The notes beneath the pieces were generated by a model. That model ran no database searches. It saw only the letters and a list, made by a program, of their open reading frames with translations, and was not told where the DNA came from. The position numbers and the translations under genes were made by a program. 64,000 nt of DNA from Streptomyces rapamycinicus NRRL 5491 (GTDB taxonomy: Bacteria; Actinomycetota; Actinomycetes; Streptomycetales; Streptomycetaceae), in assembly GCF_024298965.1 (NCBI RefSeq), contig NZ_CP085193.1, positions 5,704,001-5,768,000 of the forward strand. The letters run 5' to 3'. This document shows, piece by piece, positions 1-7,814 of this stretch. The stretch's first letter is position 1. Each line of letters opens with the position of its first letter.

Positions 1-48
1 ATCCTCGCCCGCCGCATCGGCCACGCCCTCACCCCCGAGGGCCGGCCG

Positions 49-552
49 GTGCTGGCCATCATCCGCATCGGCGCCGCCTGCCTCACCGTCCCGCCGCTGT
101 ACGCCGCCATCGAGCGCTCACCGCTGATCCTCGCCCCGCTCGCCGTCGGCATCTGGTGCCGCCGCGCCTGGCACGCCAGCGCCCCCGCCCCGATCGACCC
201 CGAGCAGACGCGCCGCCAACTCATCAAGGCCGTCCTCGAGCTCATCGGCGACCGACCCGGCATCCACCTGTCCGAGCTCTACCCCCGACTACTCGCCAGC
301 CCCTACGGCGCGCGTCTGGACGAGACCCGGCTGCGCGCCGCCCTCACCGACGCCCGCATCACCATCCACCGGTCCATGCGCGTGGGCGACGTCGAGGGCC
401 GCTCAGGCATCAAGCGGACCGACCTCGAGGCCCTCCTGCGCCCCGCTCCCCTCTCTCCAGTGCCCGACCCCTCTCCAACCGATGGAGACGCAGGTCAGGC
501 CACACCGGAGAGCGGTGGAGAGCGAGCCGGAGAGCGGGCGGAGAGCGCCTGA
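49..552 (+). CDS. Hypothetical membrane protein with C-terminal winged-helix-like region
   Basis: Not recognised as a named family. The GTG at 49 is preceded by GAGGG at 37-41 with a 7-nt spacer, which supports this start, but the frame stays open to the left edge, so a 5'-truncated gene is possible. Residues about 5-38 hold two short hydrophobic stretches typical of membrane segments. Residues about 52-130 are a soluble part rich in short helices ending in a basic stretch, which could be a small winged-helix domain. The last 35 residues are Pro/Glu/Gly-rich. It is the leftmost gene of the prophage right arm and reads in the same direction as the late genes. Its role is unknown. Confidence 0.55.
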   Translation: MLAIIRIGAACLTVPPLYAAIERSPLILAPLAVGIWCRRAWHASAPAPIDPEQTRRQLIKAVLELIGDRPGIHLSELYPRLLASPYGARLDETRLRAALTDARITIHRSMRVGDVEGRSGIKRTDLEALLRPAPLSPVPDPSPTDGDAGQATPESGGERAGERAESA

Positions 553-609
553 ACCACCCCTCTCGGAAGGGGTTACGTGCACAACTCAACTATCGAAGGG
601 AGGCACCCC

Positions 610-663
610 ATGGGCTACTGCGAAAAGTGCGGATGGTGGACCCTGCCCGGCTGCGGGCACTGA
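610..663 (+). CDS. Possible 17-aa Cys-rich microprotein
   Basis: An ATG 5 nt after a good GGGAGG Shine-Dalgarno sequence opens a 17-codon frame encoding a peptide with three Cys and a terminal His (pattern C-x2-C-x7-C-x-H), a zinc-knuckle-like spacing. It sits between the membrane gene and the HTH gene of the prophage. The strong ribosome binding site and the Cys/His pattern are seen directly. Expression and function are not. It could also be a short leader peptide for the next gene. Confidence 0.35.
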   Translation: MGYCEKCGWWTLPGCGH

Positions 664-677
664 GCCACACTGGCGTC

Positions 678-890
678 ATGGAGTTCATCGTCCCGCCCCT
701 GGGCACCGTCACCACGGACCTGGCCGCCCTCAACTGCGGAGTGCGACCAGCCACCATCCGCGACTGGGTCCGCCGCGGCCTCCTCACCCGCTGCGGCGGC
801 ACCCCGAGGCGCCCCCTCTACCGTCTCGCCGACGTCGAGGCCGCCCGCTACGCGGCCAAGCCCAACCGCCCCGGACAGCGTGCCGCTTGA
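678..890 (+). CDS. Small MerR/excisionase-like HTH protein
   Basis: A 70-aa protein whose centre (residues about 14-60) reads as a MerR-type winged helix-turn-helix: a Val-Arg-Pro-Ala-Thr-Ile-Arg-Asp-Trp-Val recognition helix, a turn with Gly-Leu-Leu, a basic wing and the Tyr-Arg-Leu-Ala-Asp-Val-Glu-Ala signature. Such stand-alone HTH_17-type proteins in actinophages act as excisionase-like or transcription factors. The ATG at 678 is the only methionine before the domain, and its ribosome binding site is weak. It lies upstream of the HNH-terminase operon, so control of late genes is plausible but is inference. Confidence 0.6.
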   Translation: MEFIVPPLGTVTTDLAALNCGVRPATIRDWVRRGLLTRCGGTPRRPLYRLADVEAARYAAKPNRPGQRAA

Positions 891-1015
891 CGTGCGACGA
901 TCCATGCGCCACGATCTCGGTGAACAGCTGTGCCCAAAACAGGCTGACCAGCGCTTCGAAGGCCCCGACCAGATCACCACCGGCCGGGGCCTTCGCCATG
1001 CCCGAGGGGGTGACC

Positions 1016-1288
1016 ATGGCCAGCAACCCCCGCAACGGCCGGCCATACCGCCGCCTGGTCGCCGAGGTAAAAGCCCAGAGCATGCCCTGCTGGATCTGCG
1101 GCCACGACATCGACCCCACCCTCGACGCACGCAACACCTGGTCGTTCACCCTCGACCACGCCGTGCCCCTCAGCCGCGGTGGCAGCCTCCTCGACCCCTC
1201 CAACGCCCGCTCAGCGCACCGACGCTGCAACAGCGCCCGCGGCAACAGGCTCACCGTCCGCCAGCCCCGAGCCTCCCGCAGGTGGTGA
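1016..1288 (+). CDS. Phage HNH endonuclease
   Basis: A 90-aa HNH nuclease of the kind encoded just upstream of terminase in cos-type siphoviruses. A CxxC pair (Cys-Trp-Ile-Cys, residues about 24-27) is followed by the Asp-His-Ala-Val-Pro motif, a Gly-Gly loop, Asn-Ala, and a final His-Arg-Arg-Cys-Asn motif, giving the zinc-bound beta-beta-alpha metal fold. In HK97-like phages such proteins cooperate with terminase in cutting cos sites during packaging. ATG 1016 follows GAGGGGG. GTG 1010 and ATG 998 are in-frame alternatives. The next gene starts 7 nt downstream. Confidence 0.85.
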   Translation: MASNPRNGRPYRRLVAEVKAQSMPCWICGHDIDPTLDARNTWSFTLDHAVPLSRGGSLLDPSNARSAHRRCNSARGNRLTVRQPRASRRW

Positions 1289-1294
1289 CCACAC

Positions 1295-1735
1295 GTGCTG
1301 TACGTCGTCACCGGCCCGCCCGGCGCCGGCAAGTCCAGCTGGATCCGCGCCCACGCCAAGCCGACGGACATCGTCATCGACCTCGACCTCATGGCCCTCG
1401 CCATGGCCGGCCCCGGAGCCGACCACCACGCCCATAGCGACGTGCTGCTCAAGGTCGTACACCGTGCCCGGTTCGCCGCGCTGAACGAGGCGTACCAGCA
1501 CCTCGACACCACCGACGTGTACGTCATCCACACACAGCCCAGCCCCAAGGCCCGAGCGAAGTACAAGCGGCTCAAGGGCAAGGTGATCGTGGTCGACCCG
1601 GGCCGCGACGTGGTCATGCAGCGGGTACGGGCCATGCGTCAGCCCGGCATGGAGGCTGTGGTCACACGCTGGTACAACCGCCGGCCCAAGGCAGCATCAC
1701 ACGGCGTGATGCCCCAGCGGTCCCGCGACTGGTAA
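1295..1735 (+). CDS. P-loop AAA-type kinase/ATPase (phage)
   Basis: A 146-aa P-loop NTPase starting at GTG 1295. The Walker A motif GPPGAGKSS is at residues 7-15, and a Walker B-like hydrophobic strand ends in Asp-Leu-Asp at about 28-32. The rest fits a small nucleotide or polynucleotide kinase-like fold with a basic C-terminus. It is the last gene before the terminator at 1881 and follows the HNH gene by 6 nt, so the two are probably co-transcribed. Similar ATPases recur beside HNH genes in Streptomyces phages. The substrate is unknown. Confidence 0.75.
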   Translation: MLYVVTGPPGAGKSSWIRAHAKPTDIVIDLDLMALAMAGPGADHHAHSDVLLKVVHRARFAALNEAYQHLDTTDVYVIHTQPSPKARAKYKRLKGKVIVVDPGRDVVMQRVRAMRQPGMEAVVTRWYNRRPKAASHGVMPQRSRDW

Positions 1736-1880
1736 CCCACCGCACACAGCGTCAGCTCACGGACCGTGACCCCAGCGTCCAGCATCACCGAGCGCGACCA
1801 CAGCAGCGCGAATGACCACGACGCGACGGCCTGAACGGAGATCATCCGGCCGAGCGGAGCCCTTCTTTAGTGGGCTTCCC

Positions 1881-1914
1881 GGGCGACCCAAACGCCCTTG
1901 TCGCCCGATTTTTT
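1881..1914 (+). terminator. Rho-independent terminator after the HNH-kinase genes
   Basis: GGGCGAC at 1881-1887 pairs with GTCGCCC at 1900-1906, followed by GA and six T at 1909-1914. A second smaller stem (GCCC...GGGC) lies just upstream at about 1858-1874. It separates the early block from the terminase operon. Confidence 0.7.
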
Positions 1915-1970
1915 GCGCGCCGATTTGGATGCGAACTTGACGGCGAACTCACTTCAGAGGAATTAGCGAT

Positions 1971-2058
1971 GTCGCGCTACGTGACATTGATGGTATTACG
2001 CTGCGTAATCACCCTATGGGTCACGCTATGTGACGGTGCGTCGGTTACGTCCCGTTGC
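1971..2058 (+). promoter_or_regulatory. Four phased 15-bp dyads ahead of the terminase operon
   Basis: The gene-poor stretch 1736-2072 holds, after the terminator, four related dyads at 1971-1985, 1995-2009, 2020-2034 and 2044-2058. The consensus is about nTnACGCTRYGTnAn. Two are perfect inverted repeats: ATTACG-CTG-CGTAAT at 1995 and GTCAC-GCTAT-GTGAC at 2020. The first has one mismatch and the fourth is degenerate. Centres are 24, 25 and 24 bp apart, not a codon periodicity. The last ends 14 bp before the terminase small subunit start. They probably bind a phage regulator, or a terminase/cos factor. Confidence 0.55.
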
Positions 2059-2072
2059 GAGGGGGTGACGAC

Positions 2073-2348
2073 GTGAGCGACGTGGAGAACGCTACCCGCT
2101 CCGAAGTGGATCAGCTCGGAGTCGGCCCGGTCGCGCCGGGGCTGACGGCGGCCGCGGTGGCGCTCGCTCGCCAGCTCGATGACGCCGAGGACGCGAAGGG
2201 TGCCGCAGCAGCGGCCCGTGAATTGCGCGCCATCATGTCTGACCTGCGGAAACTTGCTCCAGTGGAGTCGAAGGGGGACGCGGTCGATGACGTCAGTCGT
2301 AAGCGAGCCGAGCGTCGCGCCGCTCTCCAGCAGCAGGCCGGTGGGTGA
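2073..2348 (+). CDS. terS: Terminase small subunit
   Basis: A 91-aa acidic, Ala-rich helical protein directly upstream of and overlapping the large terminase gene, the standard position of the small subunit that recognises phage DNA and recruits the motor. The middle (residues about 25-75) is a continuous run of helices with a Leu-Arg-Lys-Leu-Ala-Pro end, as in short actinophage TerS proteins. GTG 2073 was chosen because GAGGGGG at 2059-2065 lies 7 nt upstream. It overlaps the next gene by 62 nt if that starts at 2287, or by 8 nt if it starts at GTG 2341. Confidence 0.7.
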   Translation: MSDVENATRSEVDQLGVGPVAPGLTAAAVALARQLDDAEDAKGAAAAARELRAIMSDLRKLAPVESKGDAVDDVSRKRAERRAALQQQAGG

Positions 2349-3816
2349 CGGGCCGGTATACGGCCATCAGCGCCCGCGGGTCCTCGCTGTGCCCGGGACG
2401 TTCCTGTCGAGCGCCGGGCAAGAGGCCGTCGACCTGGCGGCCCGGGCTGGGCTGCGGCTGGATCCGTGGCAGCAGTTCGTCCTCGAGGAGGGCATGGGCG
2501 AGAAGACGGACGGCAACTGGGCGTCGCCCGAGGTGGCGGTGAACGTGCCGCGTCAGAACGGGAAGGGCGGGATCATCGAGGCCCGCGAGTTGTGGGGCCT
2601 GTTCATCGGCGGCGAGCAGCTGATCCTGCACAGCGCACATGAGTTCAAGACGGCGAAGAACGCGTTCAAACGGATCGAGCGTCTGATCCGTGGATGCCCT
2701 GACCTGCACAAACGCGTCAAACGGTACTGGCAGACGGTCGGCGAGGAAGGCATCGAGCTGCACACCGGGCAGCTGCTGCGGTTCATCGCACGCTCGGGCG
2801 GGAGCGGCCGGGGCTTCACCGCGGACTGCATCGTGCTCGACGAGGACATGATCCTGGGCGACGACGCCATGGCCGCACTCGCGCCGACGCTGGCCGCCGT
2901 CGCCAACCCGCAGACCTGGTATCTCGGCTCGGCCGGGATCGGCCACCAGTCGGTGCAGCTCGGGAGGCTGCGGCGCCGGGCGCTGGCCGCGCTGGAGACC
3001 GGCGTGCCGGATCCGACGCTGGCCTACTTCGAGTGGTCGATCAACGAGCACCGCGACGAGTGCGGCCCGCAGTGCCAGGAGCATGACGAGGTGGTGGCCG
3101 CCGAGTCGGTCCTGAAGGCGAACCCGGCGATCGGGTATCGGCTCACCTTGGAGAAGTGCGCAAACGAGCGCCTGACCCTGGGGGACACGCTGTTCGGCCG
3201 TGAGCGGCTCGGCGTGGGCGACTACCCATCGGACTCGGCGGATACCTGGCAGGTCATCGGTGAGGACGCCTGGCGGGCGCTGGCGGATGCGGCGAGCCGA
3301 CCGGATGACCCGGTGGCCTTTGCGATCGATACGACCCCGGAGCGGTCGCACAGTGCGATCGGCGTGGCGGGTGCCTCGGGGGCGGCAGTGCACGTCGAGG
3401 TGGTGGACCATCAGCCCGGCACGGGGTGGGTGGTGGAGCGGGCGGTGGAGCTGGACGGGCGCCACTCGCCGCGCTGCTGGGTGGTGGACGAGGGCGGCCC
3501 TGCAGGGTCGCTGATCCCGGATCTGCGGAAGGCGGGGCTGCTCGTCGTCTCGCCGAAGACCCGGCAGATCGCCCAGGCATGCGGCCAGTTCTACGACGCG
3601 GCGGCCGAGCAGGCGATCGTGCACATCGACAACGCGCCGCTGGCGGCGGCTCTGGCGGGCGCGCAGCAGCGTCCCCTGGGTGATGCGTGGGCGTGGGCCC
3701 GTAGGGGCGTGTCCGTGGATATCAGCCCGCTGGTGGCCGTGACGCTGGCGAAGTGGGGACTTGAGGCCGAGCTGGACGAGGACGAGCCCGGCGACGTCAT
3801 GAACAGCGTGTGGTGA
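2287..3816 (+). CDS. terL: Terminase large subunit
   Basis: A 509-aa DNA-packaging motor with ATPase and nuclease domains. A conserved actinophage N-terminal block with Asp-Pro-Trp-Gln-Gln is followed by a Walker A variant (VPRQNGKGG, residues about 86-94) and Walker B IVLDED at about 180. A C-terminal RNase H-like nuclease domain starts near residue 340 (Ala-Ile-Asp-Thr-Thr-Pro-Glu) with a second acidic motif Val-Val-Asp-Glu-Gly. ATG 2287 has AAGGGGGA upstream. GTG 2341, overlapping the small-subunit stop, is an alternative that would imply translational coupling. The portal gene follows 11 nt downstream. Confidence 0.93.
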   Translation: MTSVVSEPSVAPLSSSRPVGDGPVYGHQRPRVLAVPGTFLSSAGQEAVDLAARAGLRLDPWQQFVLEEGMGEKTDGNWASPEVAVNVPRQNGKGGIIEARELWGLFIGGEQLILHSAHEFKTAKNAFKRIERLIRGCPDLHKRVKRYWQTVGEEGIELHTGQLLRFIARSGGSGRGFTADCIVLDEDMILGDDAMAALAPTLAAVANPQTWYLGSAGIGHQSVQLGRLRRRALAALETGVPDPTLAYFEWSINEHRDECGPQCQEHDEVVAAESVLKANPAIGYRLTLEKCANERLTLGDTLFGRERLGVGDYPSDSADTWQVIGEDAWRALADAASRPDDPVAFAIDTTPERSHSAIGVAGASGAAVHVEVVDHQPGTGWVVERAVELDGRHSPRCWVVDEGGPAGSLIPDLRKAGLLVVSPKTRQIAQACGQFYDAAAEQAIVHIDNAPLAAALAGAQQRPLGDAWAWARRGVSVDISPLVAVTLAKWGLEAELDEDEPGDVMNSVW

Positions 3817-3827
3817 GGAGTGGGCGC

Positions 3828-4979
3828 ATGAGCTGGTGGTGGCCATTCCGCCGCAGGGAGCAGCAGCGGGCGATCACGTATCAGGACGTGTGGGGGTCCG
3901 GCGGTGACCCTGCCGCGCTGCGCGGAGACTCCCAGGAACGGGCGCTGCGTCTGGCGCCGGTGTACGCGGCGACGCGGCTGCTGGCGGACTCGGTGGCGTC
4001 CCTGCCCACCAAGTCCTACCGGGAGGTTGGGGAGACGCGCAGGCCCGTTCCTTCCCCGCAGCTGTTCGTGCGGCCGGCGGCGACGGGCACGCGCTACGAC
4101 TGGCTGCACCGGGCGATGACGTCGCTGACGCTGCGGGGGAACGCCTACGGGCTGATCGTGGCGTGGGACCGCGCGGGCTGGCCCTCGCAGATCGAATGGC
4201 TGCACCCCGATGACGTGAGCGTTGAGGACAACCTCGCGCCCCGTCCGGTGTGGTACGTCCAGGGCCGGCGCCTGGAGGACGGGCAGATGTTCCACGTTCC
4301 GGCCTACACGCTGCCCGGCCAGATCCTGGGGCTGTCGCCGATCCGCCAGTTCGCGCTGACCACGGACACCGGGCTGCTGGCCCAGCAGTTCGGGAGGGAC
4401 TGGTTCGCCAACGGGTCGACCCCGGCCGCCGTGCTGGAGACTGACCGCGAGGTTCAGGCCGAGGCTGCGACCATTCTGAAGGCCCGGTTCAAACAGGCCG
4501 CCGAGGGGCGCGACGTCGCGGTGCTGGGACTGGGCACGAAGTACAAGCCCATCTCCGTACCGGCCGAGGAGTCGCAGTTCCTGGAGACCATCAAGGCATC
4601 GGCGAACCAGATCGCGGCGATCTACGGGGTGCCGCCGGAGAAGGTCGGCGGGACGACCGGCAACAGCCTCACCTACACCACCGTCGAGCTGAACAGCCTG
4701 GACATGCTGACGTGGACGCTGCGCCCATGGCTGGCCCGCCTGGAGGAAGCCCTGTCGCTGCTGCGGCCGCCGGATGAGTCGGTGAAGTTCAACGCGGACG
4801 CCATGCTGCGGACCGACACCCTCACCCGCTACCGGGCGCACTCGATCGCCCGCCGGATCGGGCTGAACAGCATCGACGAACTCAGGGCGCTCGAGGACGA
4901 GCAGCCCCTGCCGGACGGGCAGGGCCAGGACTACACCCCGCTGGGCGGACTGCCCCCGGACGGAAGCGAGAACCCATGA
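3828..4979 (+). CDS. HK97-family portal protein
   Basis: A 383-aa portal subunit, which forms the dodecameric vertex through which DNA enters the prohead. It shows the family landmarks: a Val-Tyr-Ala-Ala-Thr-Arg-Leu-Leu-Ala-Asp N-terminal helix, a Leu-Arg-Gly-Asn-Ala-Tyr motif, a Leu-Ser-Pro-Ile core, an Asn-Gly-Ser-Thr-Pro loop, the Ile-Ala-Ala-Ile-Tyr-Gly-Val-Pro-Pro motif and a Pro-Trp-Leu-Ala-Arg-Leu-Glu stretch. ATG 3828 follows GAGGAG at 3815-3820. The length is normal for the family. Its stop overlaps the protease start (ATGA). Confidence 0.93.
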   Translation: MSWWWPFRRREQQRAITYQDVWGSGGDPAALRGDSQERALRLAPVYAATRLLADSVASLPTKSYREVGETRRPVPSPQLFVRPAATGTRYDWLHRAMTSLTLRGNAYGLIVAWDRAGWPSQIEWLHPDDVSVEDNLAPRPVWYVQGRRLEDGQMFHVPAYTLPGQILGLSPIRQFALTTDTGLLAQQFGRDWFANGSTPAAVLETDREVQAEAATILKARFKQAAEGRDVAVLGLGTKYKPISVPAEESQFLETIKASANQIAAIYGVPPEKVGGTTGNSLTYTTVELNSLDMLTWTLRPWLARLEEALSLLRPPDESVKFNADAMLRTDTLTRYRAHSIARRIGLNSIDELRALEDEQPLPDGQGQDYTPLGGLPPDGSENP

Positions 4980-5662
4980 GCAGTGCCACAGAGCGCCGGT
5001 TCACGCGCGGCCTGGTCGAGGTCCGCGCAGCTGGCGAGACGCGCACGATCGGCGGCTATGCCGCGAAGTTCAACATGCTGTCGCGGAACCTGGGTGGATT
5101 CGTCGAGCGGATCGACCCCGGGTTCTTCGCGAAGTCCGAGGGCGACGGCTGGCCCGAGGCCATGGCCCGGTACAACCACGATGACAACATGCTGCTCGGC
5201 ACCACCGACGGCGGGACGCTGCGGCTGGCGGTGGACGGCACCGGGCTGGATTACAGCGTGGATGTGCCGCAGGCGCGGGGGGACGTGTATGAGCTGGTGC
5301 AGCGGGGCGACGTGCGCCGCTCCAGCTTCGCGTTCTACACCTTCGCCGACGACTGGGGCATGACCGAGCAGGGTTTCCCGGTCCGGACGCTGCTGTCCGG
5401 CCAGCTGGTCGACGTCGCCCCGGTGAACACCCCCGCGTACCTGGACACCTCGACGGGGCTGCGGTCGCTGGCCGAGAAGAGCGGGGCCGACCTCGAAGAG
5501 GTGCGCGCGGCCGCGGCCGAGGACGGCGGCCTGCGCCGGTTCCTGGAGCCACCGGCCCCGAAGGTTATCGATCTGGCGCCGAACGGCTGGCAGGGCGACC
5601 CCCACCCGCCGCTGGCGCTGCGGCAGCGGCGCGCCGCGCTCTACCAGCGCCGCACCTTCTGA
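4976..5662 (+). CDS. HK97-family prohead protease
   Basis: A 228-aa capsid maturation protease (U35 type), which cleaves the scaffolding delta region of the capsid protein. Key motifs are Gly-Gly-Tyr-Ala-Ala near residue 25, catalytic-type His in Tyr-Asn-His-Asp at about 64-67, a Leu-Leu-Gly-Thr-Thr block at about 70-74, and Ser in Arg-Arg-Ser-Ser-Phe-Ala-Phe at about 113-119. A Leu-Val-Asp-Val-Ala-Pro-Val-Asn-Thr-Pro-Ala-Tyr motif ends the catalytic domain. The start overlaps the portal stop, so translation is coupled. The last 60 residues are Pro/Arg-rich and variable. Confidence 0.9.
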   Translation: MSSATERRFTRGLVEVRAAGETRTIGGYAAKFNMLSRNLGGFVERIDPGFFAKSEGDGWPEAMARYNHDDNMLLGTTDGGTLRLAVDGTGLDYSVDVPQARGDVYELVQRGDVRRSSFAFYTFADDWGMTEQGFPVRTLLSGQLVDVAPVNTPAYLDTSTGLRSLAEKSGADLEEVRAAAAEDGGLRRFLEPPAPKVIDLAPNGWQGDPHPPLALRQRRAALYQRRTF

Positions 5663-5669
5663 GGCAGGG

Positions 5670-5731
5670 CGACACCCACCTCGACATCCCTATCCACCAG
5701 GCACCCCTCGGCGCGGGCCGTGCGGGTGTCG
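5670..5731 (+). promoter_or_regulatory. Inverted repeat between protease and capsid genes
   Basis: CGACACCC at 5670-5677 is the exact complement of GGGTGTCG at 5724-5731, giving an 8-bp stem that encloses the intergenic region ahead of the capsid ribosome binding site. There is no T-run. It may be an RNA processing or partial-attenuation element that sets the capsid-to-protease ratio, which is inference. Confidence 0.35.
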
Positions 5732-5754
5732 TCGTCATGCCCAGGAGGGCAACC

Positions 5755-6972
5755 GTGAGCGACCTCATCAAGCGGCTGCAGGAACGCCGCGCGAACATCT
5801 GGGAGCAGGCCAAGGCCCTGCTCGACGCGGCCGAGGGCGAGAAGCGCGATCTGACCGCCGAGGAAGAGACCCAGTACCAGGCGCTGAACGCCGACCTGGA
5901 CAGCATCGACGGCCGGGTCAAGGACATGGCCGAGGCCGAGCAGCGGGCCAAGGACGCGGACGCGGCGTTCGCCCAGTTGCTCGCCAAGACCCCCGAACCG
6001 CAGCAGCGCGGCAGGGCCGAGGACTCCGAGCTGCGCCGGTTCGCTCGCGGTGAGATCCGGTCCATCGACATCCGCCCTGAGGGCAAGGTCAACTTTCGTG
6101 ACCTGGTCAAGGGCACCGCGACGGCGGGCGGCAACACCGTCCCGACCACGTTCTACGGGCAGCTGGTCGCGCACCTGATCGAGGTGTCCGGCGTGCTGAT
6201 GGCCAACCCGACCGTGCTCAACACCGCCTCGGGCGAGAGCATCGAGGTGCCTATCACCACCGCCCACTCCACCGCCGCGATCACCTCCGAGGGCGGGGCC
6301 ATCACCGAGTCGGACCCGGCGTTCGGCAAGCGGACCCTGGGCGCCTACAAGTACGGCGTCCTCATCCAGGCGTCCAGCGAGCTGCTGACCGACACCGGTG
6401 TCGACCTCGAGGGCTACCTGTCCATGCAGGCCGGGCGGGCGCTGGGCAACGCGGTGGGCGCCCACCTGGTGACCGGCGATGGATCGTCCAAGCCGACCGG
6501 CGTCGTCACCTCCGCCTCGACCGGCAAGACCGGCGGCACGGGCGTGGCCGGTGCGTTCACCGCGGACGACCTGATCGACCTGTTCTACAGCGTCATCTCC
6601 CCGTACCGGAACAGCCCGTCGTGCGGCTGGCTGATGCGGGACGCCACCATGGGCGCGGCCCGGAAGCTGAAGGACCAACAGGGGCAGTACCTGTGGCAGC
6701 CCTCGATCCAGCTCGGTGTGCCGGACACGCTGCTGGGCAAGCCGGTGTATACCGACCCGAACGTGGCTGCCGTCGCGACCTCGGCCAAATCGGTCGTCTT
6801 CGGCGACTTCGCCGCGTACTTCGTGCGCATGGCGGGCGGGGTGCGCTTCGAGCGCTCCGACGACTTCGCGTTCAACACCGACCTGACCACGTTCCGCGCG
6901 ATCATCCGCGCGGACGGGCTCACCGTCGACCAGACCGGCGCCCTGAAGGTCTTCGCCGGCGCCGCCACCTGA
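5755..6972 (+). CDS. HK97-family major capsid protein
   Basis: A 405-aa major head protein. Residues about 1-85 are a charged coiled-coil delta domain of the kind removed by the prohead protease, followed by a linker and the HK97 fold with Thr-Val-Pro-Thr-Thr-Phe, a Pro-Ile-Thr-Thr-Ala-His segment, an Ile-Gln-Ala-Ser-Ser-Glu-Leu-Leu-Thr-Asp motif, and a C-terminal Val-Phe-Gly-Asp-Phe block. GTG 5755 was chosen because AGGAGG at 5743-5748 precedes it by 6 nt. ATG 5737 lacks a comparable site. The length is typical. Confidence 0.93.
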   Translation: MSDLIKRLQERRANIWEQAKALLDAAEGEKRDLTAEEETQYQALNADLDSIDGRVKDMAEAEQRAKDADAAFAQLLAKTPEPQQRGRAEDSELRRFARGEIRSIDIRPEGKVNFRDLVKGTATAGGNTVPTTFYGQLVAHLIEVSGVLMANPTVLNTASGESIEVPITTAHSTAAITSEGGAITESDPAFGKRTLGAYKYGVLIQASSELLTDTGVDLEGYLSMQAGRALGNAVGAHLVTGDGSSKPTGVVTSASTGKTGGTGVAGAFTADDLIDLFYSVISPYRNSPSCGWLMRDATMGAARKLKDQQGQYLWQPSIQLGVPDTLLGKPVYTDPNVAAVATSAKSVVFGDFAAYFVRMAGGVRFERSDDFAFNTDLTTFRAIIRADGLTVDQTGALKVFAGAAT

Positions 6973-7031
6973 TCCCGCCCGGGGCGGCCCTCCGCCACCG
7001 CGAGGGCCGCCCCTGCTCGAAGGAGGAGCAC

Positions 7032-7250
7032 ATGAAGGTCCGTATGAAGGCGGCCATTTCCGGCACTCGCGACGGCGAGCCGTGGCCCGCGCGGGGCGGA
7101 GTCGTCGAGCTTCCACAGGACGAGGCCGAGCACCTGATTGGTGCCGGTCTGGCCGAGGACGCCGCGAGCGGTGAGCCGGTCGAGGAGACCGCCACCGTCA
7201 AGGCGGCCCCGGAGACGGCCACGCCCAAGCGCGGCCGGTCCAGCAAGTAG
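7032..7250 (+). CDS. Small phage head-region protein
   Basis: A 72-aa protein starting at ATG 7032 after AGGAGGA. The first 45 residues form a small basic beta-type domain with Arg-Gly-Gly-Val-Val-Glu-Leu-Pro and a Glu-Ala-Glu-His-Leu-Ile motif. The tail is Ala/Thr/Lys-rich and ends in basic residues. A second protein at 8309 has a similar layout. Its position between capsid and head-tail connector suggests a head accessory or decoration protein, but the sequence alone does not prove it. Confidence 0.6.
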   Translation: MKVRMKAAISGTRDGEPWPARGGVVELPQDEAEHLIGAGLAEDAASGEPVEETATVKAAPETATPKRGRSSK

Positions 7251-7262
7251 GGAGGGTCCCGT

Positions 7263-7814
7263 ATGGCGCTGCTGACGCTGGACGAGGCCAAGGCGCAGCT
7301 GAACATCACCACGGTCACGCACGACGTCGAGTTGCAGGCATACGTCGACTCGGTCACCGCCATGGTCGAGTGGTACGTGGGTCCGGTGGAGAACCGGGCC
7401 GTGAGCGAGACCGTCAGCGGGCGCGGCCCCACCTTGTGCCTCACGCACGTCCCGGTTGTGTCCCTGACTTCGTTCACCCCGGTCCTCACCGGCGGCGCAG
7501 CCCTCGCTGTCTCTGACGTCACGGTCGACCTTCCGACGGGCGTGGTGCGGCGGCTGAACGGGGCCGCGTTCTGCGGTGGCCCCTGGACGGCCGCCTACAC
7601 CGCGGGGCGTGGCAGCGTCCCGCCCACCCTCAACCTCGCCGGGCGCATGATGGTGCAGCACCTGTGGCGCACGCAGCAGGGCCCCGGGCGTCCGGGGCTG
7701 GGCGGGGCGGACGACTTCGACGTCACCCAGCCCGTGCCCGGCTTCGGCTACGCGGTGCCCAATCGGGTGCTGCAGCTGCTCCAGCCGTACCGGCTCCCGC
7801 CGGGGGTGGCGTAG
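7263..7814 (+). CDS. Head-tail connector protein (HK97 gp6-like)
   Basis: A 183-aa protein opening with Leu-Thr-Leu-Asp-Glu-Ala-Lys and a helix ending in Ala-Met-Val-Glu-Trp-Tyr-Val, the signature of the gp6/gp15-type adaptor ring that docks under the portal. The middle is beta-rich (Val-Pro-Val-Val-Ser-Leu-Thr), and a later helical segment has Ala-Gly-Arg-Met-Met-Val-Gln-His-Leu. Its position between capsid and neck genes agrees. It starts 12 nt after the previous stop, behind GGGAGGG, and is followed immediately by the next start. Confidence 0.8.
   Translation: MALLTLDEAKAQLNITTVTHDVELQAYVDSVTAMVEWYVGPVENRAVSETVSGRGPTLCLTHVPVVSLTSFTPVLTGGAALAVSDVTVDLPTGVVRRLNGAAFCGGPWTAAYTAGRGSVPPTLNLAGRMMVQHLWRTQQGPGRPGLGGADDFDVTQPVPGFGYAVPNRVLQLLQPYRLPPGVA

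Noticed and set aside
1870..2076. A 68-codon frame between the kinase and terminase genes
   Set aside because: It runs through the terminator and the dyad array, has no ribosome binding site and no protein-like pattern.
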